From Bacteroidota bacterium (lineage in GTDB: Bacteria > Bacteroidota > Bacteroidia > Bacteroidales > Dysgonomonadaceae), in the NCBI GenBank assembly GCA_023399295.1, contig JAEWQF010000010.1, forward strand, positions 1-32,165: a DNA stretch of 32,165 nt, in the 5' to 3' direction. This document shows, piece after piece, positions 1 to 8,575 of the stretch. The notes beneath the pieces are model-generated. The model worked only from the letters and a program-made list of their open reading frames with translations, was not told where the DNA came from and made no database searches. Within the stretch, counting starts at the first letter, position 1. Every line of letters starts with the position of its first letter. The position numbers were made by a program, and so were the translations under genes.

Positions 1-329
1 ATCGTGATCACCAGATGCGGGTCTATGCACCCAACACCACCGGCAGGTATGGCAACGATGTGGTGGCCAACATCTGGAACTGGGACAAAAATTGGCGTGT
101 CGAATGGTTCGAAGATGGAGTCCCGATAGGTGAGATGAGCCGTTTCGAGGGTCTCGATCCGGAAGTGGAGAAAGCATACAGCGACAAGGAGAAGCTCGAG
201 TTCAGCTGGATAGGTCCTGAGCTGACCGATCATCTCTTCCGCGCCACACCCCGCAAACAGGACTCTAAGATCACCATCACGGCTGCAGATCCTTTTGGCC
301 GGGTCTATCAGGAAACCATCTCACGGTGA
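1..329 (+). CDS. Calcineurin-like phosphoesterase, C-terminal fragment (5' end outside window)
   Basis: The reading frame is open from the first complete codon (base 3) to a TGA at 327-329, so this is the 3' end of a gene that starts left of the window; the ATG at 15 is probably internal. The visible 109 residues resemble the C-terminal domain found behind Bacteroidota calcineurin-like metallophosphoesterases: an Asn/Trp-rich stretch (NIWNWDKNW), VEWFEDGV, a DHLFRATP segment and a closing DPFGRVYQE. The metal-binding catalytic core is not in view, so activity cannot be judged. Family members are usually exported and hydrolyse phosphomono- or phosphodiesters. It lies 21 bases before the phosphodiester glycosidase on the same strand, which fits a shared transcript and a shared substrate chemistry. 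The family call comes from C-terminal pattern recognition only. Confidence 0.72.
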   Translation, partial: RDHQMRVYAPNTTGRYGNDVVANIWNWDKNWRVEWFEDGVPIGEMSRFEGLDPEVEKAYSDKEKLEFSWIGPELTDHLFRATPRKQDSKITITAADPFGRVYQETISR

Positions 330-350
330 TCAGATGAACAAAATGGCTTG

Positions 351-1619
351 ATGAATGAAACAATCGGAAAGATGATGTACGGTAAAAACAAGACATGGCT
401 GCTCTTCCTGCTGCTGCTCTTCAGCTGCGCCACACAGGGCAATGAGGAGAGCGGCGACTTGAACTACATCACCGGGGTAAAAGTGTTGTCACACCCGGTA
501 GAGGAGGTGAAGATCGACAATTTCAGGAGAACGATCGAGCTCTTTTTCGAGCATGCCGACGATCTCGACAGCATGGAACTGGAGTTCATCCTGGCCAACG
601 ATGCCCGGATGGTACAACCGCAAGCCACGCGAGCCCTGTTTGATCTGACCGGCAAGCAGCTGATCCAGATTGAAAAGAACAATCGCATTGTCTCCTTCTC
701 CATTGTTTCAATCGTGCGATCCAGCAGCTTCCCGCTCCCGGCTGAAGAATGGGAGCAACAGAAGGGTTACGGTGATCTGCCTGACTACCTCGCGCTGTTC
801 AAGTACCGCAAGCATCTGCCCGAAAAGCAGGTGAACGCCTACGTGGCTGTTGCCGATATCAAACCCGGCAAGGGGAGCTTCAAGGTGTTGGGTGAGAAAA
901 CCGGCTCTTCTGCTACTCCCGCGGAGTTCTACAGTCAGCAGAGCCAGCCCTGGGCATTGCTGAATGGCGGCTATTTCTGGTCCGGCAACTCGCTGGGGCT
1001 GATCATCAGGGATGGGGTCACCATTGCACACGCCCAACCGGTGGTCAATCGCTCCTACAACGGGGTACAAACGCCATATTATCCCACGCAGGGGGCTTTT
1101 GGTGATGAGCACGACGGCACCTTCACCGCACGGTGGGTTTATGAATCAAACCGTACTCTTTACAGCTACCCGGCTCCGGCACCCAACGTGGCGGGTGAAA
1201 TGCCGCTGCCGGTTCCCTCCGCCTCGTTTCCAGAGGGGGCGGCTGCCTGGGAACCCAACCACGCCATCGGCGCCGGTCCCCTGTTGATCAAAGATGGGAA
1301 GTACCAGAACCAATGGCTACATGAGCTCTTTGATGCGGCCAGCGGCGTGGGGCCAACCGCCAGCCACCCCCGGTCGGCAATAGCCTACCACCCCGGTGGC
1401 TTCCTGCTCTTCTTTGTCTGCGAGGGACGCAACAAAACACCAAATACCCCCGGGATGACGCTCAGGGAGGTGGCTGACATCCTGTTGGCGACGGGGTGCA
1501 CTCAGGCGATTAACCTGGATGGCGGAGGCTCATCCTGCCTGCTGGTGAACGGAAAGGAGACCATCCTTCCCAGTGACGGCAAACAACGCGCCATCCCCAA
1601 CATGGTGGCCATCTATTAA
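351..1619 (+). CDS. Phosphodiester glycosidase family lipoprotein (NAGPA-like domain)
   Basis: A protein of about 422 residues with a lipoprotein signal (hydrophobic LLFLLLLFSC, Cys as lipidation site), so probably anchored in the periplasm or on the outer membrane. The C-terminal half matches the NAGPA/phosphodiester glycosidase fold: LLNGGYFW, a long central stretch with GAGPLLIKDGK and a PRSAIAY segment, then GFLLFFVCEGR and the hallmark NLDGGGSSCLLVNG near the end. The N-terminal 150 residues are a less conserved beta-rich domain. The mammalian relative removes GlcNAc linked through a phosphodiester; bacterial substrates are mostly unknown. Several starts are possible: TTG 348, ATG 351, 372 and 375. 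The hydrophobic core begins soon after 375, so the shorter starts give the more usual lipoprotein signal. It is followed 43 bases later by the DUF4434 gene. Confidence 0.85.
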   Translation: MNETIGKMMYGKNKTWLLFLLLLFSCATQGNEESGDLNYITGVKVLSHPVEEVKIDNFRRTIELFFEHADDLDSMELEFILANDARMVQPQATRALFDLTGKQLIQIEKNNRIVSFSIVSIVRSSSFPLPAEEWEQQKGYGDLPDYLALFKYRKHLPEKQVNAYVAVADIKPGKGSFKVLGEKTGSSATPAEFYSQQSQPWALLNGGYFWSGNSLGLIIRDGVTIAHAQPVVNRSYNGVQTPYYPTQGAFGDEHDGTFTARWVYESNRTLYSYPAPAPNVAGEMPLPVPSASFPEGAAAWEPNHAIGAGPLLIKDGKYQNQWLHELFDAASGVGPTASHPRSAIAYHPGGFLLFFVCEGRNKTPNTPGMTLREVADILLATGCTQAINLDGGGSSCLLVNGKETILPSDGKQRAIPNMVAIY

Positions 1620-1662
1620 AAAAAAGAACAAACAAACAGAAACAATCATAACATCGACCGAG

Positions 1663-2784
1663 ATGCATACAGAAAAGAACAACCGCCGTGATTTTATCAA
1701 GAAGGCCGCACTTGCAGGTGCCTCCATCGCCGCCACCTCCACAATGGCAGCTTGTGCCGGGAACAACCAGCAGGGTGCCAACAGCAACTTACCGAATTCA
1801 GTGCGGAAAGATGAGTCGCTGAAGAGCACGCTGATCGTACCCAAGAACAACGGACTGCAGATCACCGGTGCTTTCCTCGATGAGATCTCACACGACATCC
1901 CCCACCAGAACTGGGGTGAAGCGGAATGGGACCTTGATTTCCAGTACATGAAGGCCATCGGTATCGACACGGTGATCATGATCCGCTCGGGCTACAGGAA
2001 ATTCATCACCTACCCCTCAAAGTATCTGCTCGGGAAAGGGTGCTACATGCCTTCTGTCGATCTGCTCGACCTCTTCCTGCGCCTTGCCGACAAGCATGAC
2101 ATGAAGTTTTACTTCGGGCTCTATGACTCCGGACACTACTGGGCCACTGGCGACATGACCCACGAGATTGAGGACAACCGCTATGTGATCGATGAGGTAT
2201 GGAAGAACTATGGGGAGAAGTACAAGAGTTTCGGTGGCTGGTATGTGAGCGGTGAGATCAGTCGTTCCACCAAGGGGGCGATAGGTGCCTTCCACACCAT
2301 GGGCAAGCAATGCAAGGATGTATCGGGTGGACTGCCCACCTTCATCTCTCCCTGGATCGACGGCAAGAAAGCGGTCGCCGCCAGCGGCTCCACCCTCTCG
2401 AAAGAGGAGGCGGTGTCGGTACAGCAGCATGAGAAGGAGTGGGATGAGATCTTCGCCGGCATCCATGAGGTGGTGGATGCCGTCGCTTTCCAGGACGGAC
2501 ACATCGACTACAACGAGCTGGATGCCTTCTTCGAGGTGAACAAGAAGCTGGCTGACCGTTACGGCATGGAGTGTTGGACCAATGCCGAGACATTCGACCG
2601 GGACATGCCCATCAAGTTCCTCCCCATCAAGTTCGACAAGTTGCGCCTCAAGCTGGAGGCAGCCAAGCGGGCCAACTACGTGAAGGCTATCACCTTCGAG
2701 TTCTCCCACTTCATGAGCCCCCAGTCGGCCTACATCCAGGCTGGACACCTCTACAACCGTTACAGGGAGTATTTCAATCTATAA
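1663..2784 (+). CDS. DUF4434 domain lipoprotein, glycoside-hydrolase-like TIM barrel
   Basis: A 373-residue protein. The ATG at 1663 is chosen because it directly precedes a twin-arginine-like signal (NNRRDFIKKAALAGASI) ending in a lipobox, MAAC; the frame is open further upstream but those codons lie inside the previous gene. The mature part begins with LQITGAFLDEISHDIPHQNW and GIDTVIMIRSG, which I recognise as DUF4434, a TIM-barrel family related to glycoside hydrolases. Acidic residues in WDEIF, DAVAFQDGHIDY and CWTNAETFDRD could be catalytic, but none has been assigned. Family members are exported and often sit beside carbohydrate-active enzymes. Here it lies between a phosphodiester glycosidase and a sugar transporter, which suggests work on a sugar-containing substrate outside the cytoplasm. 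The exact reaction is unknown. Confidence 0.85.
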   Translation: MHTEKNNRRDFIKKAALAGASIAATSTMAACAGNNQQGANSNLPNSVRKDESLKSTLIVPKNNGLQITGAFLDEISHDIPHQNWGEAEWDLDFQYMKAIGIDTVIMIRSGYRKFITYPSKYLLGKGCYMPSVDLLDLFLRLADKHDMKFYFGLYDSGHYWATGDMTHEIEDNRYVIDEVWKNYGEKYKSFGGWYVSGEISRSTKGAIGAFHTMGKQCKDVSGGLPTFISPWIDGKKAVAASGSTLSKEEAVSVQQHEKEWDEIFAGIHEVVDAVAFQDGHIDYNELDAFFEVNKKLADRYGMECWTNAETFDRDMPIKFLPIKFDKLRLKLEAAKRANYVKAITFEFSHFMSPQSAYIQAGHLYNRYREYFNL

Positions 2785-2796
2785 GCAAGCAGAAAG

Positions 2797-4206
2797 ATGC
2801 AGAAAAAAAACAACATCCTTTACGTCTCATTCCTGTCGGTGGTTGCTGCCCTGGGAGGATTTCTATTCGGTTACGACACGGCGGTCATCTCCGGCACCAT
2901 ATCACAGGTGTCGGCACAGTTCCAGCTCACCACCCTGCAAAGCGGCTGGTATGTGGGATGTGCGCTTGTCGGATCCATCGCCGGTGTGATCTTTGCCGGT
3001 GCGCTGAGTGACCGGTTGGGCAGAAAAAAGACCATGATCCTTTCAGCCGTCCTATTCTCATTGTCGGCTATCGGCTGTGCCATTTCGGCCAATCTCGACC
3101 AGCTGGTCATCTATCGCATCATCGGAGGTATCGGCATTGGCATCGTCTCCATCGTATGCCCACTCTATATCTCGGAGGTGTCACCCGCCACCCACCGTGG
3201 ACGGATGGTCTCACTCTACCAGCTGGCAGTCACCGTCGGTTTCCTTGGTGCCTACCTGATGAACTATTACCTGCTGGAACAGTCTGCTGCCTTTGGCTCA
3301 TCCAGTCCCTTGCTGACGAAAATCTTCGGCACGGAGATATGGAGAGGCATGCTGGGTGCCGAGACACTGCCGGCACTGCTCTTTTTCTTCGTAATCTTCT
3401 TTATTCCCGATAGTCCGCGCTGGTTGATCGTGAAAAGACGCGAGGAGCATGCAGCCCTCATTTTCGGCAGGATTTATGGTGAGTTGAGTGTGGTGAACAG
3501 CCAGATCAACGACACCCGTGCCATGCTCAATACAGAAGGAGAATCAGACCGCAAGCTGCTCTTCACACCCGGCATCTTTCGTGCCGTGCTCATTGGCTGT
3601 GCCATTGCAATCCTGGGACAATTCATGGGTGTGAACGCCGTGCTCTACTATGGCCCCTCCATCTTTGAAACCAGCGGCCTCTCCAGTGGCGATTCGCTCT
3701 TCTACCAGTCGCTCATCGGCCTGGTGAACATGGGTACCACAATACTGGCACTCCTGATCATCGACAAGGTGGGACGCAAGAAACTGGTTTACATCGGCGT
3801 GACCGGCATGATCCTGAGTCTTATCCTCATCGGTCTTTACTTCCTAATGGGAGAAGCATGGGGCATGAGCAGCCTCTTCCTGCTGGGTTGTTTCATCGCC
3901 TACATCTTCTTTACAGCAGGTTCAATCAGCGCCGTCATCTTCGTTTTTCTCTCGGAGATGTACCCTACAAAGATTCGCGGACTGGCCATGTCTATCGCCG
4001 GACTCTCGCTCTGGATCGGCACCTTCCTGATCGGACAACTCACCCCCTGGCTGCTGGAGAAGGCCACACCTGCAGGCACCTTCTTTCTCTTTGCCTTCAT
4101 GTGCATCCCCTACATGCTGATTGTCTGGAAGATGATGCCGGAGACCGCCGGCAAGTCACTGGAGGAGATTGAACGGTTCTGGCTGAAAAAAGAGACGAAA
4201 CAATGA
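2797..4206 (+). CDS. Sugar porter family MFS transporter (sugar:H+ symporter type)
   Basis: A 469-residue inner-membrane protein with about twelve hydrophobic segments. The sugar-porter signatures are all present: FLFGYDTAVISG in the first helix, DRLGRKKTM between helices 2 and 3, YISEVSPATHRG, PDSPRWL after helix 6, GQFMGVNAVLYYGPSIF in helix 7, DKVGRKK, SEMYPTKIRG, and PETAGKSLEEIERFW at the C-terminus. The order and length match XylE/GalP-type proton symporters, so it probably imports a monosaccharide; the substrate cannot be read from sequence. It starts 12 bases after the DUF4434 stop and its stop overlaps the next start, so it is within the operon. It is the only import function in this + strand cluster and presumably carries the sugar released by the exported enzymes around it. 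Confidence 0.93.
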   Translation: MQKKNNILYVSFLSVVAALGGFLFGYDTAVISGTISQVSAQFQLTTLQSGWYVGCALVGSIAGVIFAGALSDRLGRKKTMILSAVLFSLSAIGCAISANLDQLVIYRIIGGIGIGIVSIVCPLYISEVSPATHRGRMVSLYQLAVTVGFLGAYLMNYYLLEQSAAFGSSSPLLTKIFGTEIWRGMLGAETLPALLFFFVIFFIPDSPRWLIVKRREEHAALIFGRIYGELSVVNSQINDTRAMLNTEGESDRKLLFTPGIFRAVLIGCAIAILGQFMGVNAVLYYGPSIFETSGLSSGDSLFYQSLIGLVNMGTTILALLIIDKVGRKKLVYIGVTGMILSLILIGLYFLMGEAWGMSSLFLLGCFIAYIFFTAGSISAVIFVFLSEMYPTKIRGLAMSIAGLSLWIGTFLIGQLTPWLLEKATPAGTFFLFAFMCIPYMLIVWKMMPETAGKSLEEIERFWLKKETKQ

Positions 4207-5318
4207 TGACGAGACCCATACACCTCATGCTGTTGCTGACACTCCTGTTGTCAGCCGGCAACTGTCACGCGAAGAAACTGATTCCACCCACCCATCCGGC
4301 CATCAGCTACATGGGGCGTGTGGACAGTAGCAACCCGGATGTCGTGCGTTTCGACTGGCCCGGGGTATCGATCGGTTGTCGTTTCACAGGTGACCAGATC
4401 GGCTTACACATTGCGGGTGGAGATAGAAACCATTTCAACCTGTTCATCGATGGAGAGTTGGTATCTGTCTTCCATGCACCAGGTGATACCATTCTTTACT
4501 TCCGACCGACATCCGGTACGGAATGTCATGAGCTGCTGCTGACAAAACGTACCGAAGCCGATATGGGGATGACTCGCTTTCGGGGATTCATCCTCGACGA
4601 GAAAGGTGAGATTCTCGCCTCACCCCGGAAATCAGAAAGGCGAATCGAATTCATCGGCAACTCCATCACCTGTGGCTACGGTACCGAAGGGAGCAACCGG
4701 GATGAACGGTTCCGACCCGAGACGGAAAACAATTACAAGAGCTATGCCGCCATACTGGCAAGGGCTTTCAACGCCGATGCCCATTTCATCGCCCACTCGG
4801 GAAAAGGCGCGGTGCGCAATTATGGCGATGAGAAACCGGTGTCGGATCCGGGTGACACCATGCCCGGTCGCTATGGCCGCACACTCGACAACGACTCCTC
4901 GCTGCCATGGGACTTTAGCCACTGGAAGGCCGACTGCGTGGTGATCAACCTGGGAACAAACGACTTCTCCACACAGCCACATCCCGACAGGGATTCCTTC
5001 CAGAATGCATACAAGATGCTGATATCTCAAGTGCGGAGCACACATGGTGACGTGCCAATCTTTTGTGTGGTGGGTCCGATGATCAATGAGCCCTGTTTCA
5101 GCTATGTCAAAGAGCTAACCCGCCACTTCAGAGAGGTTGAGAAGGATGCAAATATCATTTTCGCCGGACTTCCCGACAACTTGCTCAATGATGGAACGGA
5201 TCTCGGTTCCGACTGGCATCCCTCCTATCAGGGACAGTTGAAGATTGCGGCTCAGTTGCTGGTTCCTATGGCAACAGTACTGGAATGGGACTTCCACACC
5301 AACGAGATTTATCCCTGA
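4203..5318 (+). CDS. SGNH/GDSL esterase, carbohydrate esterase family 2-like
   Basis: A 371-residue exported protein (signal peptide: hydrophobic LMLLLTLLLSAGNCHA). Residues about 30-140 form the beta-rich domain typical of CE2 enzymes, followed by the SGNH catalytic domain: block I IEFIGNSITCGYG with nucleophile Ser154, a Gly-containing block near VRNYGDEKP, block III NLGTNDFS with Asn, and the C-terminal DWHPSYQGQ with Asp337 and His339. All elements expected for a working acyl (usually acetyl) esterase are visible. The ATG at 4203 (or 4206) overlaps the transporter's TGA, indicating translational coupling. CE2 enzymes usually remove O-acetyl groups from sugars. Together with the other SGNH enzyme at 8576-9661 this suggests an esterified glycan substrate. 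The alternative is a different O-acyl ester. Confidence 0.88.
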   Translation: MMTRPIHLMLLLTLLLSAGNCHAKKLIPPTHPAISYMGRVDSSNPDVVRFDWPGVSIGCRFTGDQIGLHIAGGDRNHFNLFIDGELVSVFHAPGDTILYFRPTSGTECHELLLTKRTEADMGMTRFRGFILDEKGEILASPRKSERRIEFIGNSITCGYGTEGSNRDERFRPETENNYKSYAAILARAFNADAHFIAHSGKGAVRNYGDEKPVSDPGDTMPGRYGRTLDNDSSLPWDFSHWKADCVVINLGTNDFSTQPHPDRDSFQNAYKMLISQVRSTHGDVPIFCVVGPMINEPCFSYVKELTRHFREVEKDANIIFAGLPDNLLNDGTDLGSDWHPSYQGQLKIAAQLLVPMATVLEWDFHTNEIYP

Positions 5319-5344
5319 CAGCCCAACAAGCACAATGCAACACG

Positions 5345-6754
5345 ATGGAGAAAAGATATCGATTTGAAGCACTCGACGCTTTGCGCGGTCTGGCCATCCT
5401 GATGATGGTCTTCTCCGCCAACATCCCCTTCGAGGGTGCGCTACCTGGGTGGATGTACCATGCCCAGGTACCACCACCGCTTCATCAGTTCCAACCGGAC
5501 TTGCCCGGAATCACATGGGTCGATTTGGTTTTCCCTTTTTTCCTCTTCTGCATGGGGGCTGCAATCCCCTTCTCACTTGGAGGGAAGATTGAGAAAGGCT
5601 ATCGTGGCCGACTGATGGGACGTGATCTCCTTATCCGATTCGGTGGCCTGGCACTGTTTGCCATCGTCTCACAGCATGCACGCCCCTGGGTGATGAACGC
5701 GGGTGAAGGTGCACAATGGCCCCTTGCTCTTCTGGCAATGAGTGGCATGGTGCTGCTGTTCGCATCGCCCTCATCTGGCTGGTGGAGCCGTCACCGACAG
5801 CTGATGGGGATTGTTGGCCTGCTCATCCTCATTGCGCTTTTTGGTGCGTTGCATTACTTCGACAGAGTCACCTTCCGCCTGCAGCGTTTCGACATCATCA
5901 TCATGGTACTCGCCAACAACGCACTGGCAGGAGCTCTCCTCTACCTGTTGCACCGCAAATACAAGCAGACACTCTGGATATCGTTCGCGTTGCTGTGCGC
6001 CTTCTTCCTTTCAGGCCGGGCAGGCGACAACTGGATTGCTGCACTGTATCACTACTCACCCATGCCCTGGCTCCTCTCCTGGAACTACCTCAAATACCTG
6101 CTGGTGATCATCCCCGGCATCCACACCGGTATCATAGTCCGCAATGCCCTTCTGTCGGGTTCATTCATCGCATCGACAACACCCGCGAAAGGAAACACAT
6201 GGCTGTTGCTCCTCTCTTCCCTCTCACTCATACTGGTAGCAGTGGTGGGTCTTTATCTTCGGGAGATGTACATCACTTTCATGGTCACACTTGCGTTGAT
6301 CGCCCTTTTCCTGGTGGGACTCCGCAAGTGGGATCATCCCTGGAAAAAAGTATTCGCGGCACTCCTCCCCATGGCAACGACTCTCCTTGTCGCAGGCTTG
6401 CTTAGCGAACCACTGAACGGGGGCATCAAAAAAGATTCGGCCACGCTCAGCTACATGCTGGTTACTGCAGGACTTGCACTGTTCGCGCTGTTCGCCTTCA
6501 CCATCCTCATCGATCTGCTGAAGTGCGGAAGGGGATTGTTCCTTCTCTCCGGATCGGGTAAGAATGCCATGTTGGCCTACATTGCAGGGAGTAATCTCAT
6601 TTTGCCCCTGTTGCACCTCACTGGAATCGCCCGTCTCTTTCGGTTGGACGGTTACTCCACAACCCTTCACACCATCGAGGCGGTGCTGGTGACCCTTCTG
6701 GTGGCATGGGTGAGTGCCGTTGCAGCCAAAAAGAGATTCTTTATGAAGGTCTAA
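5345..6754 (+). CDS. DUF5009 membrane acyltransferase, HGSNAT/YeiB-like
   Basis: A 469-residue integral membrane protein with about ten to twelve helices. The start at 5345 (MEKRYRFEALDALRG) is preferred because upstream in-frame codons lie inside the previous esterase gene. The N-terminus carries the family pattern: RFEALDALRGLAILMMVF, then a periplasmic loop with His39 and His47, then WVDLVFPFFLFCMGAAIPFSL. Human HGSNAT, which uses cytosolic acetyl-CoA to acetylate glucosamine on the far side of the membrane, has a comparable LRxxDxxRG...H...DLVFP layout with an active-site His in the loop. By analogy this protein may acylate a sugar in the periplasm, but donor and acceptor are unproven. 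It sits between two SGNH esterase/oxidoreductase genes on the same strand, 26 bases after the CE2-like gene, and so probably belongs to the same pathway. Confidence 0.85.
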   Translation: MEKRYRFEALDALRGLAILMMVFSANIPFEGALPGWMYHAQVPPPLHQFQPDLPGITWVDLVFPFFLFCMGAAIPFSLGGKIEKGYRGRLMGRDLLIRFGGLALFAIVSQHARPWVMNAGEGAQWPLALLAMSGMVLLFASPSSGWWSRHRQLMGIVGLLILIALFGALHYFDRVTFRLQRFDIIIMVLANNALAGALLYLLHRKYKQTLWISFALLCAFFLSGRAGDNWIAALYHYSPMPWLLSWNYLKYLLVIIPGIHTGIIVRNALLSGSFIASTTPAKGNTWLLLLSSLSLILVAVVGLYLREMYITFMVTLALIALFLVGLRKWDHPWKKVFAALLPMATTLLVAGLLSEPLNGGIKKDSATLSYMLVTAGLALFALFAFTILIDLLKCGRGLFLLSGSGKNAMLAYIAGSNLILPLLHLTGIARLFRLDGYSTTLHTIEAVLVTLLVAWVSAVAAKKRFFMKV

Positions 6755-6792
6755 ATTTAAATTACACGTCAAACAGATAAACATCATAAGAA

Positions 6793-8508
6793 ATGGATAG
6801 AAGAAATTTCATCACCTATGCATCGATACTGGGAGGGAGCACCCTGTTACAGGGATCCGCTGCTTTCACCTCCGGGAACAAGCAAAAGAGTGGCAGGAAA
6901 ATTGCGTCGCGCGAGCTGAATGCCGATGTGGTCATTGTCGGCGGTGGAATGGGAGGTGTCGCCGCAGCCCTTGCCAGCTGCCGCAACGGCCTGACTGTGA
7001 TCATGACCGAAGAGACCGACTGGATCGGTGGTCAGGTGTCACAACAGGGGGTGCCACCCGATGAGCATCCCTGGATCGAGACACATGGTGCCCCCTCTTC
7101 CTACAGGGAATACAGAACCAGGGTGCGCGACTATTACCGTCGCAACTACCCCCTCACCGAAGAAGCACGACTGCAGTCCCACCTGAACCCGGGTAATGGC
7201 AGTGTCTCCCGTCTCTGTCACGAGCCCAGGGTCGCAGTGACGGTGATGCAGGATATGCTTGCCCCCTACATGAGCAGTGGCAGGTTGCTGTTGCTCACGA
7301 TGCACAAGGTGAAGAGCGCGGTGGTCTCGGGCGACAATGTGCAGGCGATAGAGGTGGAGAACCTGTTGACGGGCGACAGGGTGGTACTCTCCGGCAAATC
7401 TTTCGTCGATGCCACCGAGTGTGGCGACCTGCTTCCCCTCACCGGTACGGAGTATGTCACCGGTACGGAATCAAAAAACGAGACCCGCGAGCTGCATGCC
7501 CCTGAGAAGGCTGATCCGATGAACAATCAGGCCTTTACGGTCTGCTTTGCCATGGATTATCAACCCGGGGCAGACAACGTACAGGATCCGCCAAAAAACT
7601 ACACATTCTGGAAAAACTACATCCCCGAGATGACGCCGGCATGGTCTGGCAGGCTGCTGGACCTCTCCTACTCCGATCCCCGCACCTTGAAACCCAAGAG
7701 ACTGGGATTTGATCCCACCGGCAAAGAGCTGGGTGACCTGCTCAACCTCTGGAACTACCGACGCATCATCGACCGCAACATGTTCACCGGGGAAAGTTAT
7801 GCCGGTGACATCACCATCGTAAACTGGCCACAGAACGATTTCTTCCCGGGAAACCTGATAGATGTCCCTGAGAAAGAGTTTCAGGCTACCTTCGAGCGGG
7901 GCAAACAACTGAGTCACGCACTCTTCTACTGGTTGCAGACAGAAGCACCCCGCGAAGATGGAGGCATCGGCTGGCGGGGTCTGAGGCTCCGGGGTGATGT
8001 GATGGGCACCACCGATGGCATGGCCAAGTACCCCTACATCCGGGAATCAAGAAGAATCAAGGCAGCATTCACCGTGCTGGAGGAGCATGTGGGTGCCGAA
8101 AACCGCATGCTGGTGGCCGGCGAGACAGAAGGCAAAAAAGCGGCAAGTTTCTACGACAGTGTGGGCATCGGCTACTACCACATCGACCTGCACCCCAGCT
8201 CACGGGGCAACAACTACATCGACTTCCCCTCACTCCCCTTCGAGATACCACTGGGAGCACTCCTGCCACAGCGGATCAACAACCTCTTACCGGCCAACAA
8301 GAACATCGGCACCACCCACATCACAAACGGTTGCTACAGACTGCATCCCGTGGAGTGGAGCATCGGCGAGGCGGTGGGATGTCTGATCGCCTTTGCGGGG
8401 AAGAAGAAAGTGCCCTTCCGTGCGGTGCGTGAAGAGAGTGATCTGCTTGCCGAGTTCCAGCGCGAGATTGCTGGGCAGGGCATCGAAACAAAATGGCCCA
8501 AACAATAG
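6793..8508 (+). CDS. Exported FAD-dependent oxidoreductase (FAD_oxidored family)
   Basis: A 571-residue protein. It opens with a Tat-type signal (MDRRNFITYASILGGSTLLQG), so it is likely folded with cofactor in the cytoplasm and exported. The dinucleotide-binding motif DVVIVGGGMGGVAAALASCRNG is followed by an acidic stretch and DWIGGQVSQQG, as in the FAD_oxidored family. Further conserved-looking parts are FVDATECGDLLPLTG, the central PREDGGIGWRGLRLRGD and the C-terminal NIGTTHITNGCYRLHPVEWSIGEAVG. The family oxidises unknown, often sugar-derived, substrates; many members occur near carbohydrate esterases and isomerases. It starts 38 bases after the DUF5009 gene. No electron acceptor gene is visible nearby. 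Function beyond flavin-dependent oxidoreductase cannot be assigned. Confidence 0.88.
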   Translation: MDRRNFITYASILGGSTLLQGSAAFTSGNKQKSGRKIASRELNADVVIVGGGMGGVAAALASCRNGLTVIMTEETDWIGGQVSQQGVPPDEHPWIETHGAPSSYREYRTRVRDYYRRNYPLTEEARLQSHLNPGNGSVSRLCHEPRVAVTVMQDMLAPYMSSGRLLLLTMHKVKSAVVSGDNVQAIEVENLLTGDRVVLSGKSFVDATECGDLLPLTGTEYVTGTESKNETRELHAPEKADPMNNQAFTVCFAMDYQPGADNVQDPPKNYTFWKNYIPEMTPAWSGRLLDLSYSDPRTLKPKRLGFDPTGKELGDLLNLWNYRRIIDRNMFTGESYAGDITIVNWPQNDFFPGNLIDVPEKEFQATFERGKQLSHALFYWLQTEAPREDGGIGWRGLRLRGDVMGTTDGMAKYPYIRESRRIKAAFTVLEEHVGAENRMLVAGETEGKKAASFYDSVGIGYYHIDLHPSSRGNNYIDFPSLPFEIPLGALLPQRINNLLPANKNIGTTHITNGCYRLHPVEWSIGEAVGCLIAFAGKKKVPFRAVREESDLLAEFQREIAGQGIETKWPKQ

Positions 8509-8525
8509 ACAAATCAATCCTTACA

Positions 8526-8550
8526 GGGAAGCCAGGCTCTTCGGCTTCCC
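8526..8550 (+). promoter_or_regulatory. Intergenic hairpin between oxidoreductase and esterase genes
   Basis: A perfect 8-bp inverted repeat, GGGAAGCC at 8526-8533 and GGCTTCCC at 8543-8550, with a 9-base loop. It starts 17 bases after the oxidoreductase stop and ends 25 bases before the preferred esterase start. No T-run follows it, so it does not look like a standard intrinsic terminator. It could stabilise the 3' end of a processed message or weaken read-through to the last gene. Either role is inference. Confidence 0.5.
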
Positions 8551-8575
8551 CGTGATGCTAACAATGAAAAGAGAG

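Noticed and set aside
2017..2748. Long open frame antisense to the DUF4434 gene
   Set aside because: GC-rich third positions keep the opposite frame open. The product has no recognisable domain, and the + strand frame has a signal peptide and family motifs.
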